DNA from: Salvelinus alpinus
Taxonomy: Eukaryota; Chordata; Actinopteri; Salmoniformes; Salmonidae
Length of the DNA: 64,000 bases
Reading direction: 5' to 3'
Assembly: GCF_045679555.1 (NCBI RefSeq)
Contig: NC_092092.1
Location: forward strand, 12,586,690-12,650,689
How positions within the stretch are numbered: position 1 is the first letter of the stretch; every line of letters starts with the position of its first letter. Positions 12,170 to 26,300 of this stretch are shown piece after piece. Under the pieces are notes generated by a model, which ran no database searches, was not told the DNA's origin, and worked only from the letters and a program-made list of their open reading frames with translations. The translations under genes were made by a program, and so were the position numbers.

Positions 12170-13291
12170 TACATGATCAGTCAAAAGTTTGGACACACCT
12201 ACCCATTCAAGTTATAGAATAATAGTGAAAACATCAAAACTATGTGGTAGCCATGCTGGTTAAGTGTGCCTTGAATTGTAATTAAATCACAGACAGTGTC
12301 GCCAGCAAAGCACCCCCACACCATCACACCTCCTCCTCCATGCTTCACGATGGGAATCACAAATGCGGACATAATCCGTTCACCTACTCTGTGTCTCACG
12401 GCGGTTGGAACTAAAAATCACACATTTGGACTCATCAGACCAAATGACAGATATCCACCAGTCGAATGTCCATTGCTTGTGTTTCTTGGCCCAAGCAAGT
12501 CTCTTCTTATTATTGGTGTCCTTTAGTAGTGGTTTCTTTGCAGCAATTTGACCATGAAGGCCTGATTCACGCAGTCTCCTCTGAACAGTTGACGTTGAGA
12601 TGTGTCTGTTATTTGAACTCTGTGAAGCATTTATTTGGGCTGCAATCTGAGGTGCAGTTATCTCTAATATACGTATCCTCTGCAGCAAAGGTAACTCTGG
12701 GTCTTCCTTTCCTGTGGCGGTCCTCATGAGAGCCAGTTTCATCATAGCGCTTGATGGTTTTTGCGACTGCACTTGAAGAAACTTTCGTAGGCTCTTGAAA
12801 TTTTCCGGATTGACTGACCTTCATGTCTAAAAGTAACGATGGACTGTCGTTTCTCTTTGCTTACTTGAGCCGTTCTTGCCATCATATGGACTTAGCCCTA
12901 TTTGGTAAAAGACCATTTTCTGTATATCAAGCCTATCTTGTCACAACACAACTGATTGTCTCAAACACATTAAGAAGGAAAGAAATTCCACAAATTTACT
13001 TTTAACAATGCACACCTGTTAATTTAAATGCATTCCAGGTGACTACCTCATGAAGCTGGTTGAGAGAATGCCAAGAGTGTGCAAAGCTGTCATAAAGTCA
13101 AGGGGTGGCTACTTTGAAGAATTGAAAATATAAAATATATTTTCATTTGTTTATCACTTTTTTGGTTACCACACTATATGTGTTATTTCTTTGTTTTAAT
13201 ATCTTCACTATTATTCTACAATGTATTAAATAGTAAAAATAAAGAATAACCACTGAATGAGTAGGTGTGTCGACTTTTGACTGGTACTGTA
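12170..13291 (-). mobile_element. Tc1-like DNA transposon, internally deleted
   Basis: The terminal inverted repeats match: CAGTCAAAAGTTTGGACACA near 12178 against TGTGTCGACTTTTGACTG near 13265-13284. The ends abut TA. The minus strand encodes broken Tc1/mariner transposase: HTH region at about 12824-12610, the IWSDESK catalytic-Asp region near 12445, and GGGGVMVWGCF near 12330-12300. The part with the last catalytic Asp and Glu is missing, so it is inactive. Confidence 0.9.
12199..12824 (-). pseudogene. Tc1-like transposase remnant
   Basis: Reading 12824 down to 12199 in shifting frames gives a helix-turn-helix segment ([19 protein letters not shown]), [16 protein letters not shown], an HTH_Tnp_Tc3-like segment ([20 protein letters not shown]), IWSDESK with the first catalytic Asp, and HGGGGVMVWGCFA. 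The frame changes at least twice and the C-terminal third is absent. Known family role: cut-and-paste transposition at TA. Confidence 0.85.
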
Positions 13292-13904
13292 TACGACGGG
13301 TATGATGCAAAAATACTTGTTTACTATTCTATTTCAGTGTTTCCCAAAACTAGGGGTCTGACTTGAAAATGGGGTCACAAGAGAAACTCTTGAGAGACAA
13401 AAAAATCATTTTTACCGCAGTTACGATATGCGGTTGTGACATGTGACCCTAACTTTTGAATGCAAAAACGTCATAATTGAAAGCAATGATGATATTTTTT
13501 ACACAGATGATCATACGCAATTATTGCCTGAGGACCTTTCGGATGCGTTTTGGTCACTTCAAACCACACTTCTTTCAGATTTAAATACTTTGAAAGTACT
13601 GTCAGACTGATTTGTAATAGACTGTCAGGAACCCAAATAAAAACTAAACATTGGCTGTTTTTTTACATGGTGGGGTTGTGAAACATTTTGGGGTCATGTG
13701 TCAAAAAGGTTTGGGAAACCCTGGTTTAAATATAATACACATAGGCCTACTAAGAGCAGTTGTACATGGCGGTTTAAAACAGTTGAATGGCGTAGGCCTA
13801 TATAGCTTGACGTGGTGTGGAAGACCAAATCAAATGAAACACACAGTCAATTACTTTTTAAAACTTTTTTTTAAAACTGTAGTTTATTTAGTAAATATTT
13901 TCTT

Positions 13905-14022
13905 AATTCTAGTTCTTGAACTGCATTGTTGGTTAAGAGCTTGTAAGTAAGCATTTCACGGTAAGGTTATATTCGGCACATGTGACAAATAAAATGTGAT
14001 TTGATTTGATTTGATACTTGTG
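13905..14022 (+). mobile_element. 5'-truncated LINE 3' tail
   Basis: Contains CTGCATTGTTGGTTAAGAGC, GTAAGTAAGCATTTCACGGT and ATGTGACAAATAAAATGTGA followed by (TTTGA)n. Same tail family as 48393-48714. Confidence 0.8.
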
Positions 14023-14214
14023 CCTCGGCCAGATAAAGGAAGGCTGGAGGGAATGAAGGCTGGCCTAAAAGTCACATTTCAAAAGACCAAATTAAGGCAT
14101 TTTCTTTGTGCTGACACAATCATTTCATTGAAATTAAGTATTTGCATGTGTATTTTTTATCAGAGACAGTGACATTTGTCACTTTGCTCTGGAATCCCAC
14201 CTTCAGCCAAGAAA

Positions 14215-14265
14215 ACTACAAGTCCCAAAGTTCCACACCTATTTTGTGGAACGTTCATGCGCAGC
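14215..14265 (+). promoter_or_regulatory. Candidate xpo5 promoter: ZNF143-like and NRF1-like sites
   Basis: ACTACAAGTCCCA at 14215-14227 resembles the ZNF143/THAP11 site (ACTACAATTCCCA). CATGCGCA at 14256-14263 resembles an NRF1 half site. Both lie 130-175 bp upstream of the xpo5 start codon with no TATA box, as in a housekeeping promoter. Between them GTTCCACA...TGTGGAAC (14230-14252) forms a short palindrome. Function is inference. Confidence 0.5.
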
Positions 14266-14389
14266 ACGTTGTGCATGTGTACATGCTGTGAATTATCGAA
14301 GCGCGTGCAGTTTACCCATTCTGCAGGTGTTTTGCAAAGTGAAGTACCGTTAGCATTCATCTCACTTTTTGAAGACGCTACTCAAAGTC

Positions 14390-17300
14390 ATGGGTGAACC
14401 AGTGTCTGAAATGTGTGATCACCTCATCAAAGCTGTTAACGTGATGATGGACGCTGAATCTAGTCAAATATATCGTCTGGAGGCCCTAAAGGTACCTTGA
14501 TGGCTAGATGCTAGTTAGCTAACGTTAGCTGTTAAGGCGTCAGCTAGCTAGCTAGCTTTCCCAGTTGCGATGTGGTTACTTGACTGAGAATGGGCTGTGT
14601 TATACAAATACATAGCTAGCTAGTTATAACTTAGCATTATAGACGTCGATCGTGGCATTTTACTATGTCTATTGCATGGATTAATCAATGGGCGTAGTTT
14701 GCTAGCCATTTAGCTAACTAGCTAGCTAACGTCAGATGGCTAACATGCCATTCCCATCACGTTGCCAGCTGCAGATTTCATTCATTGCACACCGGTAGCA
14801 ACCTAGATATCTGTGCAAAACCATTACCGATGCCTGATGCACTCAAACTGAATGCAAGATCACTTATGCCAAGAATTTATCCTAGACATATTGATTGCGT
14901 TGAATAAACTTGAGTTATTCAGTGTTTTGAGAGCGTCTTGCTAGATTGCCAGCAGCTACTTACTAGTTACAGTAGCAATCTTTGACTTCTCCTAAGTCAC
15001 TTCTTTGTAAATCTAAATTATATTTATAACTATGACTGATATCATTGCAAGTTCCCCGTTTTGATGTTTCAAACGTCAAGGTAGCTAATTGAGTGAGTGC
15101 ATATTATTAACTTGTCCATCGTGTCTCTTTTTCTCTTCAGTTTTGTGAAGAATTCAAAGAGAAGTGTCCATTCTGTGTTCCATGTGGGCTACAGTTAGCA
15201 GATAAAGCCCAAACACCAGTGGTGAGGCACTTTGGTCTACAGATACTGGAGCACGTCATCAAGTGAGTTCATGAGTATATTTGGCTTTATGATTCAGTTC
15301 TGTACATTTACATTTTAGTCATTTAGCAGACACTCTTATCCAGAGTGACTTGCTTAAGTTAAGTGCCTTGCTCAAGGGCACATAAACATATTTTTTTCTA
15401 GTTGGCTCAGGGATTCGAACCAGTGCCCTTTCGGTTACTGGCCCAATGCCCTTAACCGCTAGATTACCTGCCGCTCCATCATTGTCATCAAGATATTTCC
15501 CTACACATGTGGACTGGACGAGTCCTGCCAATGTGTTCCCCAAAACCTTGTTTTTCTTCATGTTGAGAATAGGTTCAGATGGAACAACATGCCACAGCAG
15601 GAGAAAGTCCAGCTGAAGAACTGTGCCATGGGGCTGTTGTCAACTGTAAGTCTGTCTGGGTGATAAACACCCTGTTTCTCTATTTTTCTAGAAAAGGTAT
15701 GTGGCAGACAAGATGATGAAGGGAATTAATGGTGGTCTGTCCACCGAATAGCAAATATAGTAAAATAAAAAGTAGAAATAAACCAACAAATTCCGCATTG
15801 TTGCGTGATCTGTTAGGTGTATATTAATTAATATGCTGAGACTAGTCCGTTCCCTGACTGGCACACTTCCTCTCTGCAGGGCACCTATCCGATCCTGGAG
15901 GAGGAGAGTCACATCAAGGACGTTCTCGCACGGATCATAGTGGAGATGATCAAGAGAGAATGGCCTCAGCACTGGCCTGACATGCTCAAGGAGATGGAGG
16001 CACTCACCAGCATAGGGGTGAGTCAGCACTTTCCATTTCAGTGTTTCCCCTAGGTTGTTATGTTGGCGGGTGTCAACTGCCAAGGCCCCCCCCCCCGGAG
16101 CAACTTTCAGGGCTCAAAACATCAATTGATTCAATTGGAGAGTACATTACAGTATACAAATAAAGTTGTTGCGATCAGATTGTCAACTCCCTCCTCCCTC
16201 TCCCTCCCTCATTCCCTCCCCCAGGAGGCCCAGACAGAGCTGGTGATGATGATCCTGCTGCGGCTGGCGGAGGACGTGATCACCTTCCAGACCCTGCCCG
16301 CCCAGCGCCGCAGGGACATCCAGCAGACCCTCACCCAGAACATGGATAGCATCTTTAGCTTCCTGCTCACCATCCTGCAGCTCCACGTCGACGAGTACCG
16401 CAAACTGGTAAACAGACAATGGTTACCCTTGTCTGTCTCATGGTGAATATTTTTTTGCGGCAGTATTTTTCACCTCTTTTATTGATATGCGCTACCTTTT
16501 TGTATCTCTTCCAGAAAAAAATACCAGGCCAAGAATTGCAGGTAGGAAGGAGTGTTTTAGATGTACTACAATATATATTCTAATGTATTATATTTACATT
16601 TAGACACCCAGCTAAAGAGACTTCTCTGTTCTGCCCCTACCCCCTTTTTCCCATCTCTCCCCTCCCTACTCCTTCCTTCCTCCTCTTCCCTCCCTCTGTT
16701 TCCTGGCCCCTCTCCCCCCGGTTAGGCCAAGGCCCACTGTCGTGTAGGTGTGGCTGCTCTGAACACCCTGGCAGGTTACATAGACTGGGTGGCCCTGGCC
16801 CACCTCACCAATGACAACTGTCGCCTGCTGGAGATGCTGTGTCTGCTGCTCAGTGAGACAGAGCTGCAGCTGGAGGCTGCCGAGTGCCTGCTCATCGCCA
16901 TCAGCCGCAAGGTTAGTGCACAGTACTAGACACTCCCCTTACTGCAGACAGGCTCTGTAGGACCTGACAGGCCCCTTTTTGTCCAGACACTCCCCTTACT
17001 GCAGACAGGCTCTGTAGGACCTGACAGGCCCCTTTTTGTCCAGACACTCCCCTTACTGCAGACAGGCTCTGTAGGACCTGACAGGACCCTTTATGTCCAG
17101 ACACTCCCCTTACTGCAGACAGGCTCTGTAGGACCTGACAGGCCCCTTTATGTCCAGACACTCCCCTTACTGCAGACAGGCTCTGTAGGACCTGACAGGC
17201 CCCTTTATGTCCAGTCACTCCCCTTACTGCAGGCACACCCCTTTCTAGGACAGGACAAGATATTTGTTTACGGCTCCCGAGTCTAAGACACTGCATCTCA

Positions 17301-20300
17301 GTGCTAGAGGCATCACTACAGTCCCTGGTTCAATTCCAGGCTGTATCACATCCGGCTGTGATTGGGAGTCCCATAGGGCGGCGCACAATTGGCCCAGCGT
17401 CATCCGGTTTTAGCCGGGGTAGGCCGCCATTGTAAATAAGAATTTGTTCTTTAAATGACTTGCCTAGTTAAATAAAGAAAAAATATATTTGTTGAAATGT
17501 GAAATGGAGTTCTACAGCTACTGAATGGCCAGTACTAGTCAGGTACGTCACAGGGCTGTGAAAACAGCTGTGTCACCTTAACGTCTTAAAGACAGTACTG
17601 TGCAGCTGTCTTCATCGACCTGGCCAAGGCTTTTGACTCTGTCAATCACCGCATTCTTATCGGCAGACTCAACAGCCTTGGTTTCTCAAATGACTGCCTC
17701 GCTTGGTTCACCAACTACTTTTCAGACAGACTTTAGTGTGTCAAATTGTAGGGCCTATTGTCCGGACCTGTGGCAGTCTGGGGTTACCACAGGGTTCAAT
17801 TCTCGGGCCAACTCTTTTCTCTGTATATATTAATGATGTCGCTCTAGCTGCGGGTGATTCCCTGATCCACCTCTACACAGACGACACCATTCTGTATACA
17901 TCTGGCCCTTCTTTGGACACTGTGTTAACTAATCTCCAAACAAGCTTCAATGCCATACAACACGCCTTCCGTGGCCTCCAACTGCTCGTAAATGCTAGTA
18001 AAACCAAATGCATGCTTTTCAACCGTTCGCTTCCCGCCCGACCAGCATCACTACTCTGGACGGTTCTGACTTAGAATATGTGGACAACTACAAATACCTA
18101 GGTGTCTGGCTAGAATGTAAACTCTCCTTCCAAATTCATATTAAACAATATTAAATCTAGAATCGGCTTCCTATTTCACAACAAAGCCTCCTTCACTCAC
18201 GCCGCCAAACATACCCTCGTAAAACTGACTATCCTACCGATCCTCGACTTCGGCGATGTCATTTACAAAATAGCCTCCAACACTACTCAGCAAATTGGAT
18301 GTAGTCTATCACAGTGCCATCCGTTTTGTCACCAAAGCCCCATACACCACCCACCACTGCGACCGGTATGCTCTCGTTGGCCCTCGCTTCATACTCATCG
18401 CCAGACCCACTGGCTCCAAGTCATCTATAAGTCTATGCTAGGTAAAGCTCCGCCTTATCTCAGCTCGCTGGTCACGATAACAACACCCACCCGTAGCACG
18501 CGCTCCAGCAGGTATATCTCACTGGTCATCCCCAAAGCCAACACCTCCTTTGGCCGCCTTTCCTTCCAGTTCTCTGCTGCCAATGACTGGAACGAATTAC
18601 AAAAATCACTGAAGCTGGAGACTTATATTTCCCTCACTAACTTTAAACATCAGCTATCTGAGCAGCTATCCGATCGCTGCAGCTGTACATAGCCCATCTA
18701 ATCTACCTACCTCATCCCCATATTGTTTTTATTTACTTTTCTGCTCTTTTGCACACCAGTATTTATACTTGCACATCATCATCTGCTCATCTATCACTCC
18801 AGTGTTAATCTGCTAAATTGTAATTACTTTGCTACTTGGCCTATTTATTGCCTTACCTCCTCACGCCATTTGCACACACTGTATATACTCTTTTTTTTCC
18901 TATTGTGTTATTGACTGTACGCTTGTTTATTCCATGTGTAACTCTGTGTTGTTGTTTGTGTCGCACTGCCTTGCTTTATCTTGTAAATGAGAATTTGTTC
19001 TCAACTGGCCTACCTGGTAAAATAAATGTGAAATATCTATATATTTTTTAAATGTGCCTGGTGTCTCCACAGGGGAAGCTGGAGGACAGGAAGCCGCTCA
19101 TGGTGCTGTTTGATGACGTCGCCATGCACTACATCTTGTCCGCAGCACAGTGAGTAACCATTCCCCTCGTCACCCATAAGGCTTTACAAAGAAGCATTTC
19201 TAGCTCGTTCTGGCTTCTCATTCTCATTGGTTTGTGGCTACAGGTCTGCAGATGGAGCAGCAACATGCAACAAATCCTCTCCGACACAGTGAGTAGCCTA
19301 CACATGTTGGTGTTCAACGTCAGTGCCTGCCCAGCAGTCTTATGTTGTTTTGCTCCAGAACAGGGTTAATATTCAGCATTAGCATTGGAGCTCATATGGC
19401 CTGTTCTTTTTCTTTCTTTCTGTGAAGTGTGCTGTGTTTAAATCAAGTTTGATTTGACCCCCCCCCAGGCCAGTGGTGGAGAGACACTACATCTTCCTGA
19501 AGAGGCTTTGTCAGGTCCTGTGTTCCCTTGGCAGCCAACTCTGCTTCTTAGTGGTGAGTCTGTCTGCACTGTCTTTGATTACGATCATCTATTTACTATA
19601 TTGTTTTATGTATGTATTTATTTATAGTACTTGATGAATCTGTCCTTTGTCTTATGTATTTCTAATGCAGGGTTCAGATGTGGAGGTAGATGTACCTGCA
19701 AACCTCAGCAAGTACACAGAAGCATTCCTGGCCTTCACCACTCACCCAAGCCAGGTGAGTTACCAACTGTTACAGTAAAGTACCAGCCAGGTGAGTTACC
19801 AACTGTTACAGTAAAGTACCAGCCACAGGCTCATGATTCAAATCCCATACAGCTATCTAACACTACTGTTTCTCCATATCTCCCTTTGTCAATTCTGGGT
19901 TTCGAGCACTGAACGTTGACAGGTTTATTCTTTCATTTTTTGATCTGTTCTGATAATCTATTCTACTCTGAACTGAAGTATTTATTTTCTTTCCCCACCA
20001 GTTCCTAAGATCTTCCACCCAGATCACATGGGGAACCTTATTCAGACATGAGATTCTCTCCAAGGATCCTGTCATCATCCAGATGATGATCAAGTACTTC
20101 AGAGCCACCATGACCAACCTAGTCAAGGTGAGACAGGCTACAACATACGTGCATCCAAGACTTTGTGCAGGTGCACATTAAAAGTATCAAAATGTTCATT
20201 AGAAAAATGAGCAAGTGAAGGACTCATTGAGTTACACACAAACTATGATAAGTAATGACAAGTACACCAAAAGGTTGAGCTTCTCCACTATTTATATTGT

Positions 20301-23300
20301 TTCTCTACATGCTTTGGGAAGGTGGGTTCTTTAATTCTATGACTTTGTGTTCTCGTGCTCCTCCTGTTAGACTGGTTTCCCTTCCAGGAACGACAGTCCC
20401 AGCTGTGAGTACTCCCGTCATGACTTCGACAGTGATGAAGACTTCAACTCCTTCTTCAACTGTAAGCAATGTGACTCCTATTTTATTTGAATAACTTGGA
20501 TTTATGCAATCTTAATATGTAATATTATTTATTTATTTGCTATCAAAGAATGTTCTCTCCAGTTTGTTCCTATCGATCACGACCCTGATGCTTGTGTTCC
20601 GATGTGTTCCAGCCTTCCGAGCGCAGCAGGGGGAGGCGGTCCGGAACGCGTGTCGTGTCGTTCCCTTGGAGGGCTTCCAGATTGCAGCAGAGTGGCTGCA
20701 GTATCAGATCAGTACACCCATTGACATCGGGACCACTGGGTGTACGTCCAGCTTCTTGACTGTGGCTCACTGAAGATCTGGGAAGGGGGGGTCTTGTGTG
20801 TGATGATAAATGTGTCAGTATGAAACAGTGTCTTGGAGTCCCTGTGGGATTAACACGCTGTCAGCCACAGCAGTCAGACTACCACAAGAGTAGGTGTAGG
20901 GCTCATTACTGGAGAGGCTGTGGACTAGAGCCATTAGTACGTTTCTAGGTCATCTGAGCTGACTGCTCAAATCAAGAGTTAACCCGTATCAAGAGGAAGT
21001 AGAGAGTTGAGGTTCTTATAAAGGAAATGCTTCTTTATATGGATGATATGAATTCTCACTCTAGGTCACCCGTAACACACACATTTAGATGAATTCTCGT
21101 AACAACTCTCTGAAAGGGATTGATACTGGTGGTGCCTGTTAACTAATTAGATAATTAGCATTATTAACTATGGACTTTGTCTCTGTCTTCTCACCTTTTT
21201 CCCTCCCTCTGTCTTCTCTCTCTCTTCCTCCCTTCCTCCTCCTCCCTCCTGTCTCTCTCCCTTCCTCCTCCCTCCTGTCTTCTCTCTCTTCCTCGTTTCC
21301 AGCTAAGATGGCTGAGGGGCTGTGCTCTATCCTGTCTCCGTCAGCGGTCCAGTGGGATGCTATGACCTTCTTCACAGAGAGTGTTGTGGGACAGATCTTC
21401 AAGAACGTAGAGGTTGAGGTATGAGGAAGCAAAACAGAATGCTTTTGGATACACACAGCCGAGAGTTAGAGGGGTAGAGAGGGTGATACGCTATCCAAAG
21501 ACGGTCAAAGTGTGAACGCCACCAGTCGGGTTCCCTAGATGGCAACAATGCAACAGCTACTACTTGTAGGTATTGTTGAAAGACAAAACCATTGATTTAC
21601 ACTTTCTTCCCCATGGCTCAAGAACATAAACAAGTGTTATGAATGTAATGAAAGGAAATGATGATGACGAACCCCTAACTCTGTGGTGTTTCTCTGCCCT
21701 TTCTGTAGAAGTTGCCAGTAGATCAGGGCATTGAGCTGCTACAGGCAGTGTTGAACTACAACACCCAAGACCCTCTCATCCTGTCCTGTGTCCTCACCAA
21801 CCTCTCCTCCCTCTTCCCCTTCGTCACACACCGACCTCACTTCCTGCCTCAGGTCCTCTACAAGGTGAACACCCAAACGTGTACACACCAATCTATAATC
21901 TCTCCGTCTTCATGTGGATGGTGTTAAACTGTTGTTTTTTCTTTCCCAGCTGTTTGCCTCCATCACATTTGAGGTGGTAGAGGAGAGCAAGGTGAGCCGT
22001 CTTAAATATTCTTAGGAGGGATGACAGATGTGTGTTCTTTGGGATTGTATAAAAATAATAGGTATCCGAGGCCAAGTATTCGGTCCAATCTGTTATGTTC
22101 ATGTTTTAAGTATCCCTATATTTCTGTTACGGGGCTATCACTCAGTCAAGAGTGCGTCTGCGCGGGAAGTCTTGTTGTTGATGGACCTAGCCTTGAGTGG
22201 AATGGCTACCTTGTAGTGTGTTCATACAGTAAACTTTGTTAAACTGTATCCTTGTCGTTGTGTCATTTCGAGTTAACACAATCATCAATCTGATCTGTGA
22301 TGTCATTTTCAGGCGCCACGGACGCGTGCGGTGAAGAACGTCAGAAGACACGCCTGCTCCTCCATCATCAAGATGTCTCGAGATTACCCATGGTTCATTC
22401 TGGTATGTGTCCGCGGTCACATTTCTCCCAGTCCTAGAGGACTGCTCATCCAGCACTGTGCAGCAGAAAGGAACCAATGCTTTAAATAGTCAACTGTGTT
22501 TCATCACTATCACTTCAATCTATTGCTTCTTACAAGTGTGTATGGGGGCGATGTCTGTGTGTTTTCATCATGTACATCTCTCTCTCTGCAGCCATGTTTT
22601 GACATACTGTATAATCAGGTGAAGAAGCTGTTCTCCAACGAGGCCCTGTTGACCCAGATGGAGAAGTGTGCTCTGATAGAGGCTCTGGTCCTCATCAGTA
22701 ACCAGTTCAAAGACTACACCAAGCAGAAGGCCTTCCTGGAGGAGCTCATGGCCACCGTGGCCGCTCGCTGGACCTCCGACGAGATGAGGCAGTATGTACA
22801 CACACTATACACACTGAACTGTGTATACACACACTCACTGCAGGCACACTTTTATTTATTTTTATTTAACCATTGTTTAACTAGGGAAGTCAGTTAAGAA
22901 CAAATTCTTATTTACAACAGCCTAGGAACAGAGGTAGAACGACAGATTTTTACCTTGTCAGCTTGTGGATTCGATCTAACAACCTTTCGGTGACTGGCCC
23001 ACGCTCTAACCACTAGGCTACCTATCTCCCACATGCGTGTGTACTAGAGTTAAGAACGTAAGCTCACTCCAAAGCTGGCTTGAAATGTCACGGATGGAGT
23101 CATCCAATTGGTAACCTTTGGAACGTTGTCAAGGAGTGTTGTCACGTGTGTTAGGAAGTGGTTTTCAATAAGCAAGCAACTTGATTTTCGTAACACGCGC
23201 AAACAACATGTGTACATACACATACACACGCTATACACGCACACACAATGTATAATATAAATGGTTGTCCTCTCTGTGTTTATCAGGGTACTGTTGGAAC

Positions 23301-26300
23301 CTGCTCTGTTCCTGGCTTTTGTTGGTGCTGATCAGCTGATGGCTGAAGGCACAGACCACACAACAGGCATCAACAGGTCACGGGTAGGTAGGTGTGTGTG
23401 TGTGTGTGTGTGTTCGCGTGTGTGTTCGCGTGCGTGTGTTCATGGCTAAGTGCTAAAACTTTCTATGTGATGTCAGGCTTGCCAGTCCTGCCAAAACATC
23501 AACTACTGTATATTGAAAGTGTCCTATTCCCTGTTTCTCTCCCCCACCCTGCCCTCTTTCCCTCCAGTTGAGTTTCTGTGTATACACCATCCTGGGGGTG
23601 GTGAAGAGGGCCCGCTGGCCGGCTGACCTGGAGGAGGCTAAGGCAGGGGGCTTCGTGGCGGGCTACACCCCTTCTGGAGCCCCAATCTACAGAAACCCCT
23701 GCACCCCCCAGGTCCTGGCCCTGCTGCCCAACCTGCTCGCCCTCATCAGGTAAGGGGATGTGTAGAGGGGGTGGGGGTGTTGGAGATGAAGACAGCGTGT
23801 GCATGTGTTTGGAATGATGATAATGTTTGATGATAGTTTTTGTGATGGTAATCAATCAACTGTAATTATAAAGCCCCTTTTACATTAGCAATGTCACAAT
23901 GTGCTTATACAGAAACCCAGCCTAAAACACCAAACAGCAAGCAATGTAGATGTAGAAGCACAGTGGCTAGGAAAAACTCCCTAGAAACGCACAAACTTAG
24001 GAAGAAACCTATAGAGGAATCAGGCTCTGAGGGGTGGCCATTCCTTTTCTGGCTCTGTCGGTTGGCGATTTAAGGCCAGATTGTTCTTCAAGATGTTCAA
24101 ACGTTCATAGATGACCAGCAGGGTCAAACAATAATCAGTGGTTGTAGAGGGTTAGCTTTTTATAGCAGAGCATTGAGGTTGAGACAGCAAGTGGGATGGA
24201 GGGAGCGCGAGAGGATGGAAAACAGTAAGTCTGGGACAAGGTAACATGTCCAGTGAAAATGCAGAGCTCCAAATTCAAATAAATTACTATAAAAATTAAA
24301 CTTTCATGAAATCACACATGCAATACACCAAATTAAAGCCAAATTAAAGCTGTTGTGAATCCAGCCAATGTGTCAGATTTCAAAAAGGCTTTACGACGAA
24401 AGCACCCCAAACGATTATGTTAGGTCAGTACATAGCCACAGAAAAACACAGCCATTTTTCCAGCCAAAGAGAGGAGTCACAAAAAGCATAAATAGAGATA
24501 AGAATAATCACTAACCTTTGATCTTCATCAGATGACACATAGGATTTCATGTTATACAATACATGTATGTTTTGTTCGATAAAGTTCATATTTATATCCA
24601 AAAATCTCAGTTTACATTGGTGCGTTACTTTCAGTAATGTTTTGCTTCCAAAACATCCGGTGATTTTGCAGAGAGCCACATCAATTTACAGAAATACTCA
24701 TTATAAATGTTGATGCAAATACATGTGTTATGCATGGAACTTTAGATAAACTTCTCCTTAATGCAACCGCTGTGTCAGATTTCAAAAAAGCTTTACCGGT
24801 AAAATCACAATAATCTGAGTACAGCGCTCAGAGCCCAGCAAGCCAAAGAGATATCCGCCATGTTGTGGAGTCAACAAAGTCAGAAATAGCATTATAAATA
24901 TTCACTTACCTTTGATGATCTTCATCAGAATGCACTACCAGGTATCCCAGTTCCACAATAAATGTTTGATTTGTTCGATAAAGTCCATCATTTATGTCCA
25001 AACACCTCCTTTTGTTCGTGCGTCCAAACTGACGACGTGCTGGCAGGTCCAGGCGAAAGTTCAGACGAAAAGTCATATTACAGTTCGTAAAAACATGTCA
25101 AACTAAGTATAGAATCAATCTTTAGGATGTTTTTATCATAAATCTTCAATAATGTTCCAACCGGAGAATTCCTTTGTCTTCAGAAATGCAATGGAACGCA
25201 ATCTACCTCATGTAAATGCGCGTGACCAGCCCGTGGCACTCTGCCAGACCTCTGACTCAATCCCCTCTCATTCCCCCCTCCTTTATAGTAGAAGCATCAA
25301 ACAAGGTTCTAAAGACTGTTGACATCTAGTGGAAGCCTTTTGAAGTGCAATATGACCCCATTTCCACTGTATCTTGGATAGGCAAAGAGTTGAAACACTA
25401 CAAACCTCAGATTTCCCACTTCCTGGTTGGATTTTTTCTCAGGTTTTTGCCTGCCATATGAGTTCTGTTATACTCACAGACATCATTCAAACAGTTTTAG
25501 AAACTTCAGAGTGTTTTCTATCCAAATCTACTAATTACATGCGTATTCTAGCTTTTAGGACAGAGTAGCAGGCAGTTTACTCTGGGCACCTTTTTATCCA
25601 AGCTACTCAATACTGCCACCCTGTCCCAAAGAAGTTAAGTCACACAGGACACCAGATAAGACAGGAGAATTTCACCAGATAGGACAGACTGATCCTAGCC
25701 CGCCGGCACGTAGACTGTTGCAGCATACAGTTGTCGGAGGTTTACATACACCTTAGCCAAATACATTTAAACTCAATTTTCCACAATTCCTGACATTTAA
25801 TCCTAGTAAAAAATGCTGTCTTAGGTCAAGTAGGATCACCACTTCATTTTAGAATGTGAAATGTCAGAATAATAGTAGAGAGAATTATTTATTTCAGCTT
25901 TTATTTCTTTCATCACATTCCTAGTGGGTCAGAAGTTTACATACACTCAATTAGTATTTGGTAGCATTGTCTTTCAATTGCTTAACTTGGGTCAACTGTT
26001 TTTGGTAGCCTTCTGCAAGCTTCCCACAATAAGTTGGGTGAATTTTGGCCTGTTCCTCCTGACAGAGCTGGTGTAACTGAGTCAGGTTTGTAGGCCTCCT
26101 TGCTCGCACATGCTTTTTCAGTTCTGCCCACAAATTTTCTAATGGATTGAGGTTATGGCTTTGTGATGGCCACTCCAATACCTTGACTTTGTTGTCCTTA
26201 AGCCATTTTGCCCCAACTTTGGAAGTATGCTTGGGATCATTGTCCGTTTGGAAGACCAATTTGCGACCAAGCTTTAACTTCCTGACTGATGTCTTGAAAT

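Noticed and set aside
16913-17296. 127-codon minus-strand ORF with 19-residue repeats
   Set aside because: Translation of a 57-bp minisatellite inside xpo5 intron 7.
20537-20773. Alternative donor at 20739 for xpo5 exon 14
   Set aside because: It would give a TAA at the exon 14/15 join. The GTACGT donor at 20742 keeps the frame and the conserved residues.
22592-22803. Donor after DEMRQY in exon 19
   Set aside because: Phase 0 does not fit exon 20; the GTATGT donor at 22792 gives DEMRQVL, matching human DMHRVL.
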